Source: Rhizobium sp. Q54 | Lineage (GTDB): Bacteria > Pseudomonadota > Alphaproteobacteria > Rhizobiales > Beijerinckiaceae | DNA length: 6,768 nt | Direction: 5' to 3' | Assembly: GCA_945903655.1 (NCBI GenBank) | Contig: CAMDOY010000204.1 | Span: forward strand, 1 to 6,768 | Part shown: piece by piece, positions 1 to 5,885 of the stretch | Numbering within the stretch: position 1 is the first letter of the stretch | Layout: each line of letters opens with the position of its first letter | Notes under the pieces: generated by a model | The model's database searches: none | Told to the model about the DNA's origin: nothing | The model's input: only the letters and a program-made list of their open reading frames with translations | Program-made: the position numbers and the translations under genes

Positions 1-980
1 GTGGGTCCCATTTGGATATGAGTTGCCAGCCCGTTTCCTACTTTCATCTTGCTTGCGATTTCAGCAAAGCGTGTCGCAAACCGATTCTGGATGGACTCGT
101 GAACATAAAAGCGGGTGGGAGAGATGCAGACCTGCCCAGCATTGCGAAACTTCGCTTGGACAGAAAGCTCTGCAACCTTTTCAATATCAACATCCTCGCA
201 TACTAAGACTGGAGCGTGACCGCCTAGTTCCATGGTGGCCTTTTTAAGGCCTGTTGCAGCTAAGCCTGCCAATAAGCGCCCTACAGCAGTCGATCCCGTG
301 AAGCTGATCTTCTTTATGATAGGCGAGCTGATCAGGTGCTTTGAAACTTCAGAAGGCTCGCCGAACACAACATTCAAAACACCGGCCGGGAGTCCTTCTT
401 CTTGCGCCGCGTGTGCTATTGCAATTGCTGTTGCTGGCGTCTCTTCGGCTGGCTTGATGATGCAGGAACAACCAGCTGCCAATGCGGTTGAGATTTTCCG
501 TGCTGGCATATTCGCGGGAAAGTTCCATGGCGTGAAAGCAGCGACCGGACCGACCGGCTCGTGTAAAACGGTTAGCCGTTGGCCCTCAGCACGTCCGGGG
601 ATAATTCTGCCGTAGGTTCGCCGGCCCTCTTCCGCTTGCCAGTCAAAATGATCTGCTGCGACTAAAACTTCGAGCCGCGCTTCATTTAACGTCTTACCTT
701 GTTCTTGTGTCAGGATAGCGGCAATTTGATCGGCCTTGTCGCGGATGAGGGTCGCTGTCCTGCGGAGTACCTTGGAGCGATCATAGGGAGATACTCTCCG
801 CCATACTTCAAAGCCGCGTTTTGCTGCAGATAGCGCCCGATCTAGGTCCTCTGGCGAAGCTAGCGGCAACTGTCCAATTACTTTTCCGGTCGCGGGATTA
901 ACCACACCCTGTGTGGGGCGGCCACCTGCTCCTAACCAGGAGCAATCTACCAGCATTTTCAGTGGTGCATAATCAGACAT
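1..980 (-). CDS. Aldehyde dehydrogenase, succinate-semialdehyde dehydrogenase-like (partial, C-terminus outside window)
   Basis: This gene oxidises an aldehyde to the acid with NAD(P)+ in the cytoplasm. I translated it by hand: the ATG is at 978-980 and 326 codons are visible before the window edge, of roughly 480 usual for the superfamily. The start is supported by a GAGGGTGA ribosome site about six bases upstream. Visible family motifs are PWNFP with oxyanion Asn153, the cofactor lysine in IIKPAEE (Lys176), the Rossmann loop FTGSTAVG (227-234), the general base Glu251 in ELGGHAPV, and the nucleophile Cys285 in NAGQVCIS. The last visible residues, QMGP, match the conserved stretch after the catalytic domain core. 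The overall flavour is that of proteins annotated as NAD-dependent succinate-semialdehyde dehydrogenases in alphaproteobacteria, but the substrate cannot be read from the sequence. The SDR gene lies upstream on the same strand, 396 bases away. All catalytic residues are present, so it appears functional as far as seen. Confidence 0.93.
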   Translation of the reverse strand, partial: MSDYAPLKMLVDCSWLGAGGRPTQGVVNPATGKVIGQLPLASPEDLDRALSAAKRGFEVWRRVSPYDRSKVLRRTATLIRDKADQIAAILTQEQGKTLNEARLEVLVAADHFDWQAEEGRRTYGRIIPGRAEGQRLTVLHEPVGPVAAFTPWNFPANMPARKISTALAAGCSCIIKPAEETPATAIAIAHAAQEEGLPAGVLNVVFGEPSEVSKHLISSPIIKKISFTGSTAVGRLLAGLAATGLKKATMELGGHAPVLVCEDVDIEKVAELSVQAKFRNAGQVCISPTRFYVHESIQNRFATRFAEIASKMKVGNGLATHIQMGP

Positions 981-1376
981 AGATATCACCCTCACTTATG
1001 CGGTGCTGTTTTGAAAACCACCACGTTATGATGGTAGGCAGGTTTGCAGCGGAGACGTAGCTGCCGTGGCGAGTGTCGGTTAGGGCCGTGTCAGTGAGTT
1101 TATAGAGAGAACGCATGCTAGGCAGACAGCTTACGAAGTAACCCCTTTGTCCGGATCATGAGCTGGTTTTCAACATTCGAGGTTGTTTCAACCTCATGGA
1201 AACAGCTTAGAATTCTAGCTCAACTCGCCCATTCAACACTGTAGCGCTCTCACTACGAAAACCAGACACCCTGATGACCGAGTTACCAGCAACTTAGATG
1301 TCTCCGAATTTTTGCCTGTCGGAGGAAGCGCTTGTTATGGTCGGTTGCCAGGATAGAAAAAGATAGTGTGCCTAAA
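981..1376. other. Intergenic region between SDR and aldehyde dehydrogenase genes
   Basis: This 396-base stretch has no convincing gene. It contains the ribosome site of the aldehyde dehydrogenase at its left end and the stem-loop at 1161-1207. A 47-codon minus-strand ORF (973-1116) overlaps the dehydrogenase start by eight bases but has no ribosome site. The promoter of the dehydrogenase probably lies here, but I could not place -35 and -10 boxes with confidence. Confidence 0.6.
1161..1207. repeat. Long imperfect inverted repeat / stem-loop
   Basis: The inner arms GAGGTTG (1179-1185) and CAACCTC (1189-1195) are a perfect 7-bp stem around a TTT loop. Outer arms AGCTG (1161-1165) and CAGCT (1203-1207) pair perfectly. 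They continue, after one bulged G, with TTTTCA (1167-1172) against TGGAAA (1197-1202), including one G-T pair. A one-sided six-base internal loop separates the two parts. No T-run follows on either strand, so it is not a classical rho-independent terminator. It could be an operator, an RNA processing structure in a leader, or a remnant repeat. Confidence 0.5.
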
Positions 1377-2111
1377 TTATCCTTTTGGCCGCAACGTTGA
1401 ACGCCCGCCGTCAACCGCCATCAGCTGACCAGTGATCCAGCTGGCCTCGTGTGAAACCAGAAACGTAGCAAGTGATGCTACATCTTGAGGTTCACCGAGA
1501 CGCGGCAGCGCATGCATGGCGCCGATAGCATCTGCCATTTGTGCATTGCTGGTCAATTTCGAAGCAAGCTTGGTGCGCGTCAGCGATGGTGCGATACAAT
1601 TTACCCGAATTTTGGGAGCAAGCTCTGCTGCCAGCGACCGCATAAGGCCTTCTACCGCGCCTTTCGCCATGCTGATGGAAGCATGGTTTGGAAAGCCCTG
1701 CGCGACGGCGACAGATGAAAACAGCACCACACTTGCGCCGCCTTCTTGCTTCGCTAGCGCAGGCAAAGCTGCCTGGACAGCCTCGGCCGCCCAGATCGCG
1801 TTAACGAGGTAATCACGTTCAAAATCTGCACGTGTGAGGCGCGCCAGCGGCTTTAAATTGATCGTTCCGATGGCAAAGATCAAGCCGGCTAGGGAGGCTC
1901 CCTGCGCTGCCTCTTCCGCAACACATGCAAAAGCACCAGCCTCATCGAGGTCGGCAAGTGTGAAACTGGCCCCAAGCTCACTGGCGAGAGGGGAGAGGAG
2001 GTCGTAATTGCGCGCCACAAGATGCAATTCGCGCCCTTGAGCATGGAGACGGCGTGCGCTCGCCTCGCCAATACCACCAGTCGCCCCGAAAATAACGATC
2101 TTGCCGGACAT
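1377..2111 (-). CDS. SDR-family oxidoreductase lacking the canonical catalytic tyrosine
   Basis: This is a 244-residue protein of the short-chain dehydrogenase/reductase superfamily, a normal length for a classical single-domain SDR and probably a cytoplasmic NAD(P)-dependent enzyme. The ATG at 2109-2111 follows a strong AAGGAGG ribosome site five bases away, which fixes the start. The Rossmann glycine motif GATGGIG is at residues 9-15. Arg34 in LVARN suggests NADP preference, Asp54 fits the adenine-contact position, and Asn104 fits the catalytic asparagine. The active-site serine is Ser133 in LFSSVAV and the lysine is Lys150 in SMAKGAVEG. The YxxxK tyrosine position (146) is isoleucine. The C-terminal WITGQLMAVDGG is typical of SDRs. 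From memory, a subgroup with a HASIAAAK-type segment exists, so this looks like a subfamily trait rather than damage. The substrate is unknown. The aldehyde dehydrogenase lies downstream on the same strand. Confidence 0.9.
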   Translation of the reverse strand: MSGKIVIFGATGGIGEASARRLHAQGRELHLVARNYDLLSPLASELGASFTLADLDEAGAFACVAEEAAQGASLAGLIFAIGTINLKPLARLTRADFERDYLVNAIWAAEAVQAALPALAKQEGGASVVLFSSVAVAQGFPNHASISMAKGAVEGLMRSLAAELAPKIRVNCIAPSLTRTKLASKLTSNAQMADAIGAMHALPRLGEPQDVASLATFLVSHEASWITGQLMAVDGGRSTLRPKG

Positions 2112-2472
2112 TCAAGCCTCCTTCACTTCGCTGTCACTCTACGTACCGGCGCAGGTAGCAGATCGGTCAGAGGTGTTTTGAAGGAAGGAGGCGTTTCAAA
2201 TCTGGGTCGCGCAGCGGGGGGTATGTTCTGTCTACGGGTTTCCAATGGAGTGCTATCCCCAAAGACCTGCTGCGGCGCCTGGGTCCAACGGGCATGATGC
2301 GCCTGCGCCGTTCTGGCGATCACTGAGCCTGCTCCGCCGAGACGGGGCCATGTCCGTGCTAGCGGCGCCTCTGGAGGGGATGGTCGAGGCTCCCGTGCAG
2401 GTTTCCCGCCCTATGCCCGAGCAGCATGCCGCCACGAGCTGAGACCCCGCCAACCACCGCCTGAACAAGAAG
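2112..2472. other. Intergenic region between P450 stop and SDR start
   Basis: Apart from the transposase scrap, this 361-base stretch holds the SDR ribosome site next to 2112 and a small TTTGAA/TTCAAA inverted pair (2177-2182 and 2195-2200), about 65-90 bases upstream of the SDR start, which might be regulatory. From about 2340 to 2470 the DNA is GC-rich like the P450 gene. Several overlapping short open frames there gave no recognisable protein. No hairpin plus T-run terminator was seen for the P450. Confidence 0.5.
2219..2340 (+). pseudogene. IS5-family transposase fragment (decayed)
   Basis: Reading plus from 2222 gives YVLSTGFQWSAIPKDL, which I recognise as close to the N-terminal block of IS5-family (IS427-like) transposases, usually written YVLSTGCQWRAIPKDLPPRSTVHDY. 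After KDL the reading frame is lost. A second frame from about 2285 gives SNGHD, where the family has STVHD, and then RRDG near the usual WDGTL. This implies a small indel between about 2270 and 2286. Nothing upstream of 2219 matches the expected preceding residues and nothing past about 2340 matches the catalytic DDE region, so only about 40 codons survive. No terminal inverted repeats or target duplication were found. It lies between the SDR start and the P450 stop. The identification comes from motif memory, not a search. Confidence 0.5.
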
Positions 2473-3903
2473 TCAGCGCTTGCGCAGGATCATCGGCATG
2501 CCCCCGTTCGGGCGTAGCGTGATCCGCATCACCGGCTCCACCCGGTGTCCGGGGGCGAGGTCGAGTCGGGCCTGCTTCACGATGCTGGCCAGCAGGATGA
2601 CTGCCTCCTGCAGGGCGAATCCCATGCCGATGCAGACCCTTGGCCCCGCGCCGAAGGGCAGATAGGCGAAGCGGTCGATCTTCTCTCGCTGTCCCGGCAT
2701 GAAGCGCGTGGGATCGAAATAATCCGGCCGGTCCCAGAGCTTGCGGTGGCGGTGCAGAACCCAGGGCGAGATGACCACCGTCGTGCCCGCGCCAATGGGT
2801 CGCCCCGCCAGCTCGTCCGGCCCGATGGCTTCGCGGCTCAGGGAGGCGGCGGGCGGGTAAAGCCGCAGGGCCTCCTCGAAGGTGGCGCGGGTGCGGATGA
2901 GCCGGGGCAGCGCGGCCTCGCTGACGCCATCCTTAAGCGCCTCGTCCACTTCCTGCTCCACCAGCGCCCGCCATTGCGGATGCAGCGCAAGCAGATAGAG
3001 CGACCAGGTCAGGCCGTTGGCCGTGGTCTCATGGCCCGCGCCTATGAAGGTAAGCACATTGGCGCGCACGGAGGCCTCATCAAGGCCAGCGCCCGTCTGG
3101 GGATCGCGCGCGGCCAGAAGCCGGGTCAGCAGATCGCGGGGCGGCTCGCCTTCGGGCTGCTCTTCCAGCCAGCGCCGCCGGGCCGCCACGATGTCGTCCA
3201 CCGCCGAGGCGAAGAAGCGCAGGGACGCGTCCGGCCTGCTTTTGCCGACGCGGGGCAACCAGTCAGGCGCCCCGATGATGTCGAGCGGATGCATCCGCCC
3301 GATGGCCTCGAAATAGGTCCCCATGGCGCTGGCGAAGATCGCGGGGTCGCGCGCCAGCCCCTGCGGGAAGATGGTGCGCTCCAGCACATCCATTGTCACA
3401 CGGGACATTTCATTGGCGATATCAAGCCTCCGCCCCTGCCGCAGCGGCGCCCAGCGGGCCTCGAGCCAGGCGGCTGATTGGGCCATGGCGGGCAGGAATT
3501 CTGCCACCGCGCGGGGGGTGAAGAGTGGGGCCAGCGCCCGGCGCTGCATGCGCCAGTCCTCCCCCTCGGCGGTGAAGACCCCATCGCCCAATCCCGGCCG
3601 CAGAATGCGCAGTTGAAGGGCGTCCTTCCGGTAGTTGGCGACGTTGTCCACAAGCACATGGCGGATGGCGGCGGGATCGCTGACCACGGTCACGGAGCCC
3701 AGCACGCTCTCGCTCTGCACGATGGTCTGCTCGAAGCTGCGGCGGGTCCAGGTGGTCAGGGGGTTGCGCCACAGGCCCAGCAAAAAACCCAGTTGCCCGT
3801 GCGGCGTCTCGCGCGGTCTGGGCGCGGCTGGCCGGGGAGGCCTCCCACGCGCTTGCGAAGCCACAATTTCAGACCCTATTGATGATGCGACGGCTATGGA
3901 CAT
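2473..3903 (-). CDS. Cytochrome P450 monooxygenase
   Basis: This is a complete 476-residue P450, probably a soluble cytoplasmic monooxygenase that inserts one oxygen atom from O2 using two electrons from a redox partner. Visible landmarks in order are the C-helix WRMQRR (117-122) that contacts haem propionate, the I-helix oxygen-activation motif GAGHETT (288-294), the ExxR motif Glu344-Arg347 in EEALRLYPP, the PERF-like region DPTRFMP (397-403), and the haem loop FGAGPRVCIG (417-426) with Cys424 as the iron ligand. All essential residues are intact. No signal peptide or N-terminal membrane anchor is evident; the first 35 residues are Pro/Arg-rich. The ATG at 3901-3903 is preceded by GAGG five bases upstream. 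The gene is much more GC-rich than its neighbours: hand counts give 45/60 at 2761-2820 against 32/60 at 241-300. No ferredoxin or reductase gene is adjacent. The CYP family and substrate cannot be assigned from sequence alone. Confidence 0.95.
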   Translation of the reverse strand: MSIAVASSIGSEIVASQARGRPPRPAAPRPRETPHGQLGFLLGLWRNPLTTWTRRSFEQTIVQSESVLGSVTVVSDPAAIRHVLVDNVANYRKDALQLRILRPGLGDGVFTAEGEDWRMQRRALAPLFTPRAVAEFLPAMAQSAAWLEARWAPLRQGRRLDIANEMSRVTMDVLERTIFPQGLARDPAIFASAMGTYFEAIGRMHPLDIIGAPDWLPRVGKSRPDASLRFFASAVDDIVAARRRWLEEQPEGEPPRDLLTRLLAARDPQTGAGLDEASVRANVLTFIGAGHETTANGLTWSLYLLALHPQWRALVEQEVDEALKDGVSEAALPRLIRTRATFEEALRLYPPAASLSREAIGPDELAGRPIGAGTTVVISPWVLHRHRKLWDRPDYFDPTRFMPGQREKIDRFAYLPFGAGPRVCIGMGFALQEAVILLASIVKQARLDLAPGHRVEPVMRITLRPNGGMPMILRKR

Positions 3904-3927
3904 TTGACCCTCGCGTGCAAGATGCGA

Positions 3928-3962
3928 CGTCCATTTCCAGGCGCCAAGATGACAGATGGACG
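3928..3962. repeat. Inverted repeat upstream of the P450 gene
   Basis: The arms CGTCCAT (3928-3934) and ATGGACG (3956-3962) are perfect inverted copies with a 21-base spacer that itself contains the palindrome GGCGCC. It sits 25-59 bases upstream of the P450 start codon, a place where a repressor operator or leader hairpin could act. A 7-bp repeat can occur by chance, so this is only a candidate. Confidence 0.25.
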
Positions 3963-4071
3963 CGATTTCTTGAGCTGGCCCAACTCACGCCCTTGCGCCC
4001 GACGGAGTTGAGTAAGTGGTGCGTCGTCAAGGACGCCGCGCGCGAAACTGCTGCGTGCTTGGGGAAACAGT

Positions 4072-4215
4072 TGCAGAGGCGTCTGCATCCTTGCGTCTCT
4101 GGTCTGGATCTGGGCGGTCGAAGGGATCCGCCCGGACCGCTGGGCTGCCATCGGTGCGGCGATTCGCATCCTCGGCGCATCTGTTATCATCTTTGGGCCG
4201 CGCGTTGGCCAGTAA
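4072..4215 (+). pseudogene. YnfA/UPF0060-family membrane protein, C-terminal fragment
   Basis: The plus frame ending at the TAA at 4213-4215 reads GVCILASLVWIWAVEG, then IRPDRW, then ASVIIFGPR. This closely follows the last two membrane helices of the YnfA (UPF0060) small inner-membrane family, which usually ends GGVYxxASLxWLWxVxGxRPDRWD...GAxIILFGPR. Full-length members are about 105-110 residues with four helices; only about 45 are recognisable here. In this frame the first stop upstream is TGA at 4009-4011, and no ATG or family-like residues precede about 4078. In a different frame, TAACLG at 4047-4064 faintly resembles the YAAYGG that normally precedes, which would imply an insertion and frameshift near 4065-4078. 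The fragment has no start or ribosome site and is probably dead. It lies upstream of, and on the same strand as, the Fe/Mn transporter gene. Confidence 0.75.
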
Positions 4216-4341
4216 GCGGTAACTCGAAGGCCACCCAGAGTGTCGGGAATTCCCTCCATTATAAACCGGTTGCGAATGGCTGCGTAATATGAATATGCGC
4301 TTGATCGATATGATGCGTTGGACGACGAGTAAGGAACGCCA

Positions 4342-5040
4342 ATGATACATCCCATTCATCGTGAAAATCACCTCATTGAACGGATCGGCTGGCTGCGGGC
4401 CGCCGTCCTGGGCGCAAATGACGGGATAATCTCCACTTCCAGCCTTGTAATTGGCGTTGCAGCTGCTTCCTCTACCTCAGGCGATGCTCTTGTTGCGGGA
4501 ATTGCCGGTCTGGTTGCAGGGGCCATGGCCATGGCAGCTGGCGAGTATGTGTCTGTCAGTTCGCAAGCTGATACAGAAGAAGCTGATCTGGCCCGCGAGC
4601 GGAAAGAACTTTCTGAGCATCCCGAAGCTGAACTGGCGGAGCTGGCCTTAATCTATGTCGCCCGAGGCGTTGAGCCCGCACTGGCCCGACAGGTCGCTGA
4701 GCAAATGACGGCCAAGGATGCTTTTGCCGCTCATGCTCGAGATGAGCTCGGGTTGGCTGAACATGTAGTTGCCCGGCCGATCCAGGCTGCTTTGACCTCA
4801 GCGCTGACATTCTCAATTGGCGCATTCCTTCCGTTAGTTATTACATATCTATCTCCAGCTACATTGATTGCGCCGTTCGTGTCAGGTGGATCGCTTGTTT
4901 TTCTGGCGGCGCTTGGTGCCTTGGGAGCTAGCTTCGGTGGCGCATCCATATTGAAGCCCACAATCCGCGTTACTTTCTGGGGCGCATTTGCAATGGGTGC
5001 GACGGCAGCGATCGGGGCTCTGGTGGGGCATTCTGTTTGA
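4342..5040 (+). CDS. VIT1/CCC1-family Fe2+/Mn2+ transporter
   Basis: This 232-residue inner-membrane protein is of the vacuolar iron transporter family, whose members move Fe2+ or Mn2+ out of the cytoplasm (into the vacuole in eukaryotes). The start ATG at 4342 follows AAGGA six bases upstream. Five membrane segments can be drawn at about 21-43, 48-72, 148-171, 173-196 and 206-230, the family topology. Hallmarks are GANDGIIST (24-32) with Asp27 in helix 1, and AGAMAMAAGEYVSV (59-72) with Glu68 and the methionines in helix 2. The cytosolic loop from about 73 to 140 is rich in glutamate (Glu79, 80, 87, 89, 92, 95, 97 and 100), matching the metal-collecting domain between helices 2 and 3. Length and motifs are complete, so it should be functional. 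It is flanked by debris and is not in an operon. Base composition is lower in GC than the P450 (26/60 at 4801-4860). The choice between iron and manganese cannot be made from sequence. Confidence 0.93.
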   Translation: MIHPIHRENHLIERIGWLRAAVLGANDGIISTSSLVIGVAAASSTSGDALVAGIAGLVAGAMAMAAGEYVSVSSQADTEEADLARERKELSEHPEAELAELALIYVARGVEPALARQVAEQMTAKDAFAAHARDELGLAEHVVARPIQAALTSALTFSIGAFLPLVITYLSPATLIAPFVSGGSLVFLAALGALGASFGGASILKPTIRVTFWGAFAMGATAAIGALVGHSV

Positions 5041-5365
5041 TCAGGAGCAATTGTTTGCTGACACTCTGCCGTATTTGTCCGGGGCGTAGAATTTCGCTCT
5101 ATCACGCCTATCCGAGGTTTTGTCCATCTCGGGACCAAGTGATAAAAAAATAGACTTCCTACGAATTGATTTTTTAGCGTCTATTGTTGTAGCGCGCGGC
5201 GGCGACAGTCACGCTTAATCAGATGTTGGAGGCAACGTGTCTGCCGTGGGCGGAGCAGGTGGGGAGGGTGTTTGAATAACCGAGCGGACGATATTCAACT
5301 TGCAGAGCAGGCCCAGTGTTCTTTGCGAGTGTTTTCATAGCCGATGAAATTGGATTGTATTTCGG
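5041..5365. other. Intergenic region downstream of the transporter
   Basis: This 325-base region follows the transporter stop and precedes the 3' end of the small unknown gene. A bulged hairpin (GGCGTAGA at 5083-5090 with TCTA 5098-5101 and CGCC 5105-5108) might end transporter transcription but has no T-run directly after it. Further on, AATAGAC (5149-5155) and GTCTATT (5179-5185) form an AT-rich inverted pair with A- and T-tracts inside. A 39-codon minus-strand ORF at 5219-5338 is listed separately. Nothing else was recognised. Confidence 0.5.
5219..5338 (-). pseudogene. Possible N-terminal scrap of a ParB-like/DNA methylase protein
   Basis: The 39-codon frame begins MKTLAKNTGPALQVEYRPLG. 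The segment LQVEYRPL resembles, from memory, the opening of phage- or island-borne ParB-domain DNA methylase proteins, which continue with a stretch like YARNARTHS. Here that continuation is scrambled (SNTLPTCSAHG) and the frame stops soon after. No ribosome site precedes the ATG. It lies 27 bases downstream of the small unknown gene on the same strand. The resemblance covers about ten residues only, so the call is weak and could be chance. Confidence 0.22.
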
Positions 5366-5590
5366 TCAGGAAGCCTTTTGCTTAATAGCGTTAGGTGCGC
5401 CCAAGAGCCCCGCCATAATTACGACGCTGCCTTTGTCATCCTTGACGATTACACGCAGTCCAGGGGCTGCGAACTGGCTTGTGAGCCTGTCGATAACGCC
5501 CCACGCGTCTGCTGGATCTGTGAGAGGTACGTTCTCAAGTGAATGAATAACGATATCAGCCCGCTTGATTGCGAAGTTGTATTTGGACAT
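5366..5590 (-). CDS. Small hypothetical protein, 74 residues
   Basis: I do not recognise a named family. The protein is soluble-looking, with no signal peptide or membrane helix. It has a charged N-terminus, then DPADAWGVIDRL (25-36) likely helical, then PGLRVIVKDDKGSVVIMAGL, which reads as two short beta strands around a DDKG turn. This layout (DP..AW..I..L, then PG..I.V.D..G.VVI..G) recalls small uncharacterised alphaproteobacterial proteins, from memory, and looks more like real coding sequence than a random frame. The ATG at 5588-5590 has no clear ribosome site; the preceding bases, AATCCTTAGATTCCAA, are not purine-rich. An in-frame later start is not obvious because the next Met is residue 59. 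It stands alone between the transporter and the B12-binding regulator, on the regulator's strand but 295 bases from it. Confidence 0.55.
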   Translation of the reverse strand: MSKYNFAIKRADIVIHSLENVPLTDPADAWGVIDRLTSQFAAPGLRVIVKDDKGSVVIMAGLLGAPNAIKQKAS

Positions 5591-5885
5591 TTGGAATCTA
5601 AGGATTAAAAGTGCGTGCTGCTGGCTGGTTGGATCACGTGTTCAGCTCGAGGTGGTGAATTGACGCAGCTAATGCACTACATTATTGAGTACATCAAGGT
5701 TCTTCCAGCTGTGCCGCATTACTCTCGGTTGTCTTTTGATTTTTGGCTGATGTAAATTCGATCACGAGCATGCAATTAATTCTGTTTTCATTGGTTCAAT
5801 TGTCTGCGCAAAGAGGCGTTGTCTACAGCCTTATTGAAAGAGACCGAATAGGTTGATAGTGCAGGGTGCTCCTTAGGTTGCCAGT
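5591..5885. other. Intergenic region between the small gene and the B12-binding regulator
   Basis: This 295-base stretch contains no supportable gene. I looked for CrtJ/PpsR-type sites (TGT, 12 bases, ACA), which accompany PpaA/AerR genes in photosynthesis clusters, and found none. The part from about 5735 to 5815 is AT-rich, with CAATTAATT and CAATTG stretches, and could hold a promoter for the small gene, but no clear box pair was found. No terminator with a T-run follows the regulator. Confidence 0.45.

Larger units (their letters stand above)
3904..4341. other. Upstream region of P450 and transporter, with gene debris
   Basis: This 438-base divergent interval carries the P450 ribosome site, the inverted repeat at 3928-3962 and the YnfA fragment described separately. 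Long open frames exist on both strands (for example minus 3894-4355), but their translations show no family motif and conflict with the YnfA fragment, so I regard them as shadows. An 18-codon ORF (4289-4345) overlaps the transporter start as ATGA but has no ribosome site. The transporter promoter presumably lies between 4216 and 4330; I could not identify its boxes. Confidence 0.5.

Noticed and set aside
973..1116. A 47-codon minus-strand ORF overlapping the aldehyde dehydrogenase start, beginning MRSLYKLTDTALTDTR, faintly like the N-terminus of tyrosine-type phage integrases.
   Set aside because: Only about seven residues (KLTDTAL) match, the rest does not, and there is no ribosome site. Too short to call even as a remnant.
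2545..3477. Long plus-strand open frame (310 codons) across the P450 gene.
   Set aside because: It is the antisense shadow of a GC-rich gene. The translation is low-complexity Gly/Arg/Pro-rich without family motifs, while the minus strand encodes an intact P450.
1..3903. Idea that P450, SDR and aldehyde dehydrogenase form one hydroxylation-to-acid pathway operon.
   Set aside because: The genes are separated by 361- and 396-base gaps, an IS scrap lies between P450 and SDR, and base composition differs sharply. Shared orientation alone is not enough.
4289..4345. 18-codon ORF ending in ATGA overlap with the transporter start, a possible leader peptide.
   Set aside because: No ribosome site and no telling residue bias (such as runs of one amino acid). 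An overlap this short is easily chance.
3894..4355. Minus-strand open frame of 153 codons opposite the YnfA fragment.
   Set aside because: No recognisable domain, no ribosome site, and it overlaps both the P450 start and the transporter start. The plus-strand YnfA tail explains the conserved signal.
5083..5108. Hairpin downstream of the transporter considered as a rho-independent terminator.
   Set aside because: The stem is only 4+4 bp with a three-base bulge and is not followed directly by a T-run.
5041..5127. 28-codon minus-strand ORF ending back-to-back with the transporter stop.
   Set aside because: No Shine-Dalgarno sequence upstream, no recognised similarity, and length within chance expectation.
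5591..5885. Search for PpsR/CrtJ operators (TGT-N12-ACA) near the AerR-like gene.
   Set aside because: Every TGT checked lacks ACA at the right distance. The nearest look-alike, TGT-N12-ACT, is on the minus strand at about 6663-6680 and lies inside the probable coding extension.
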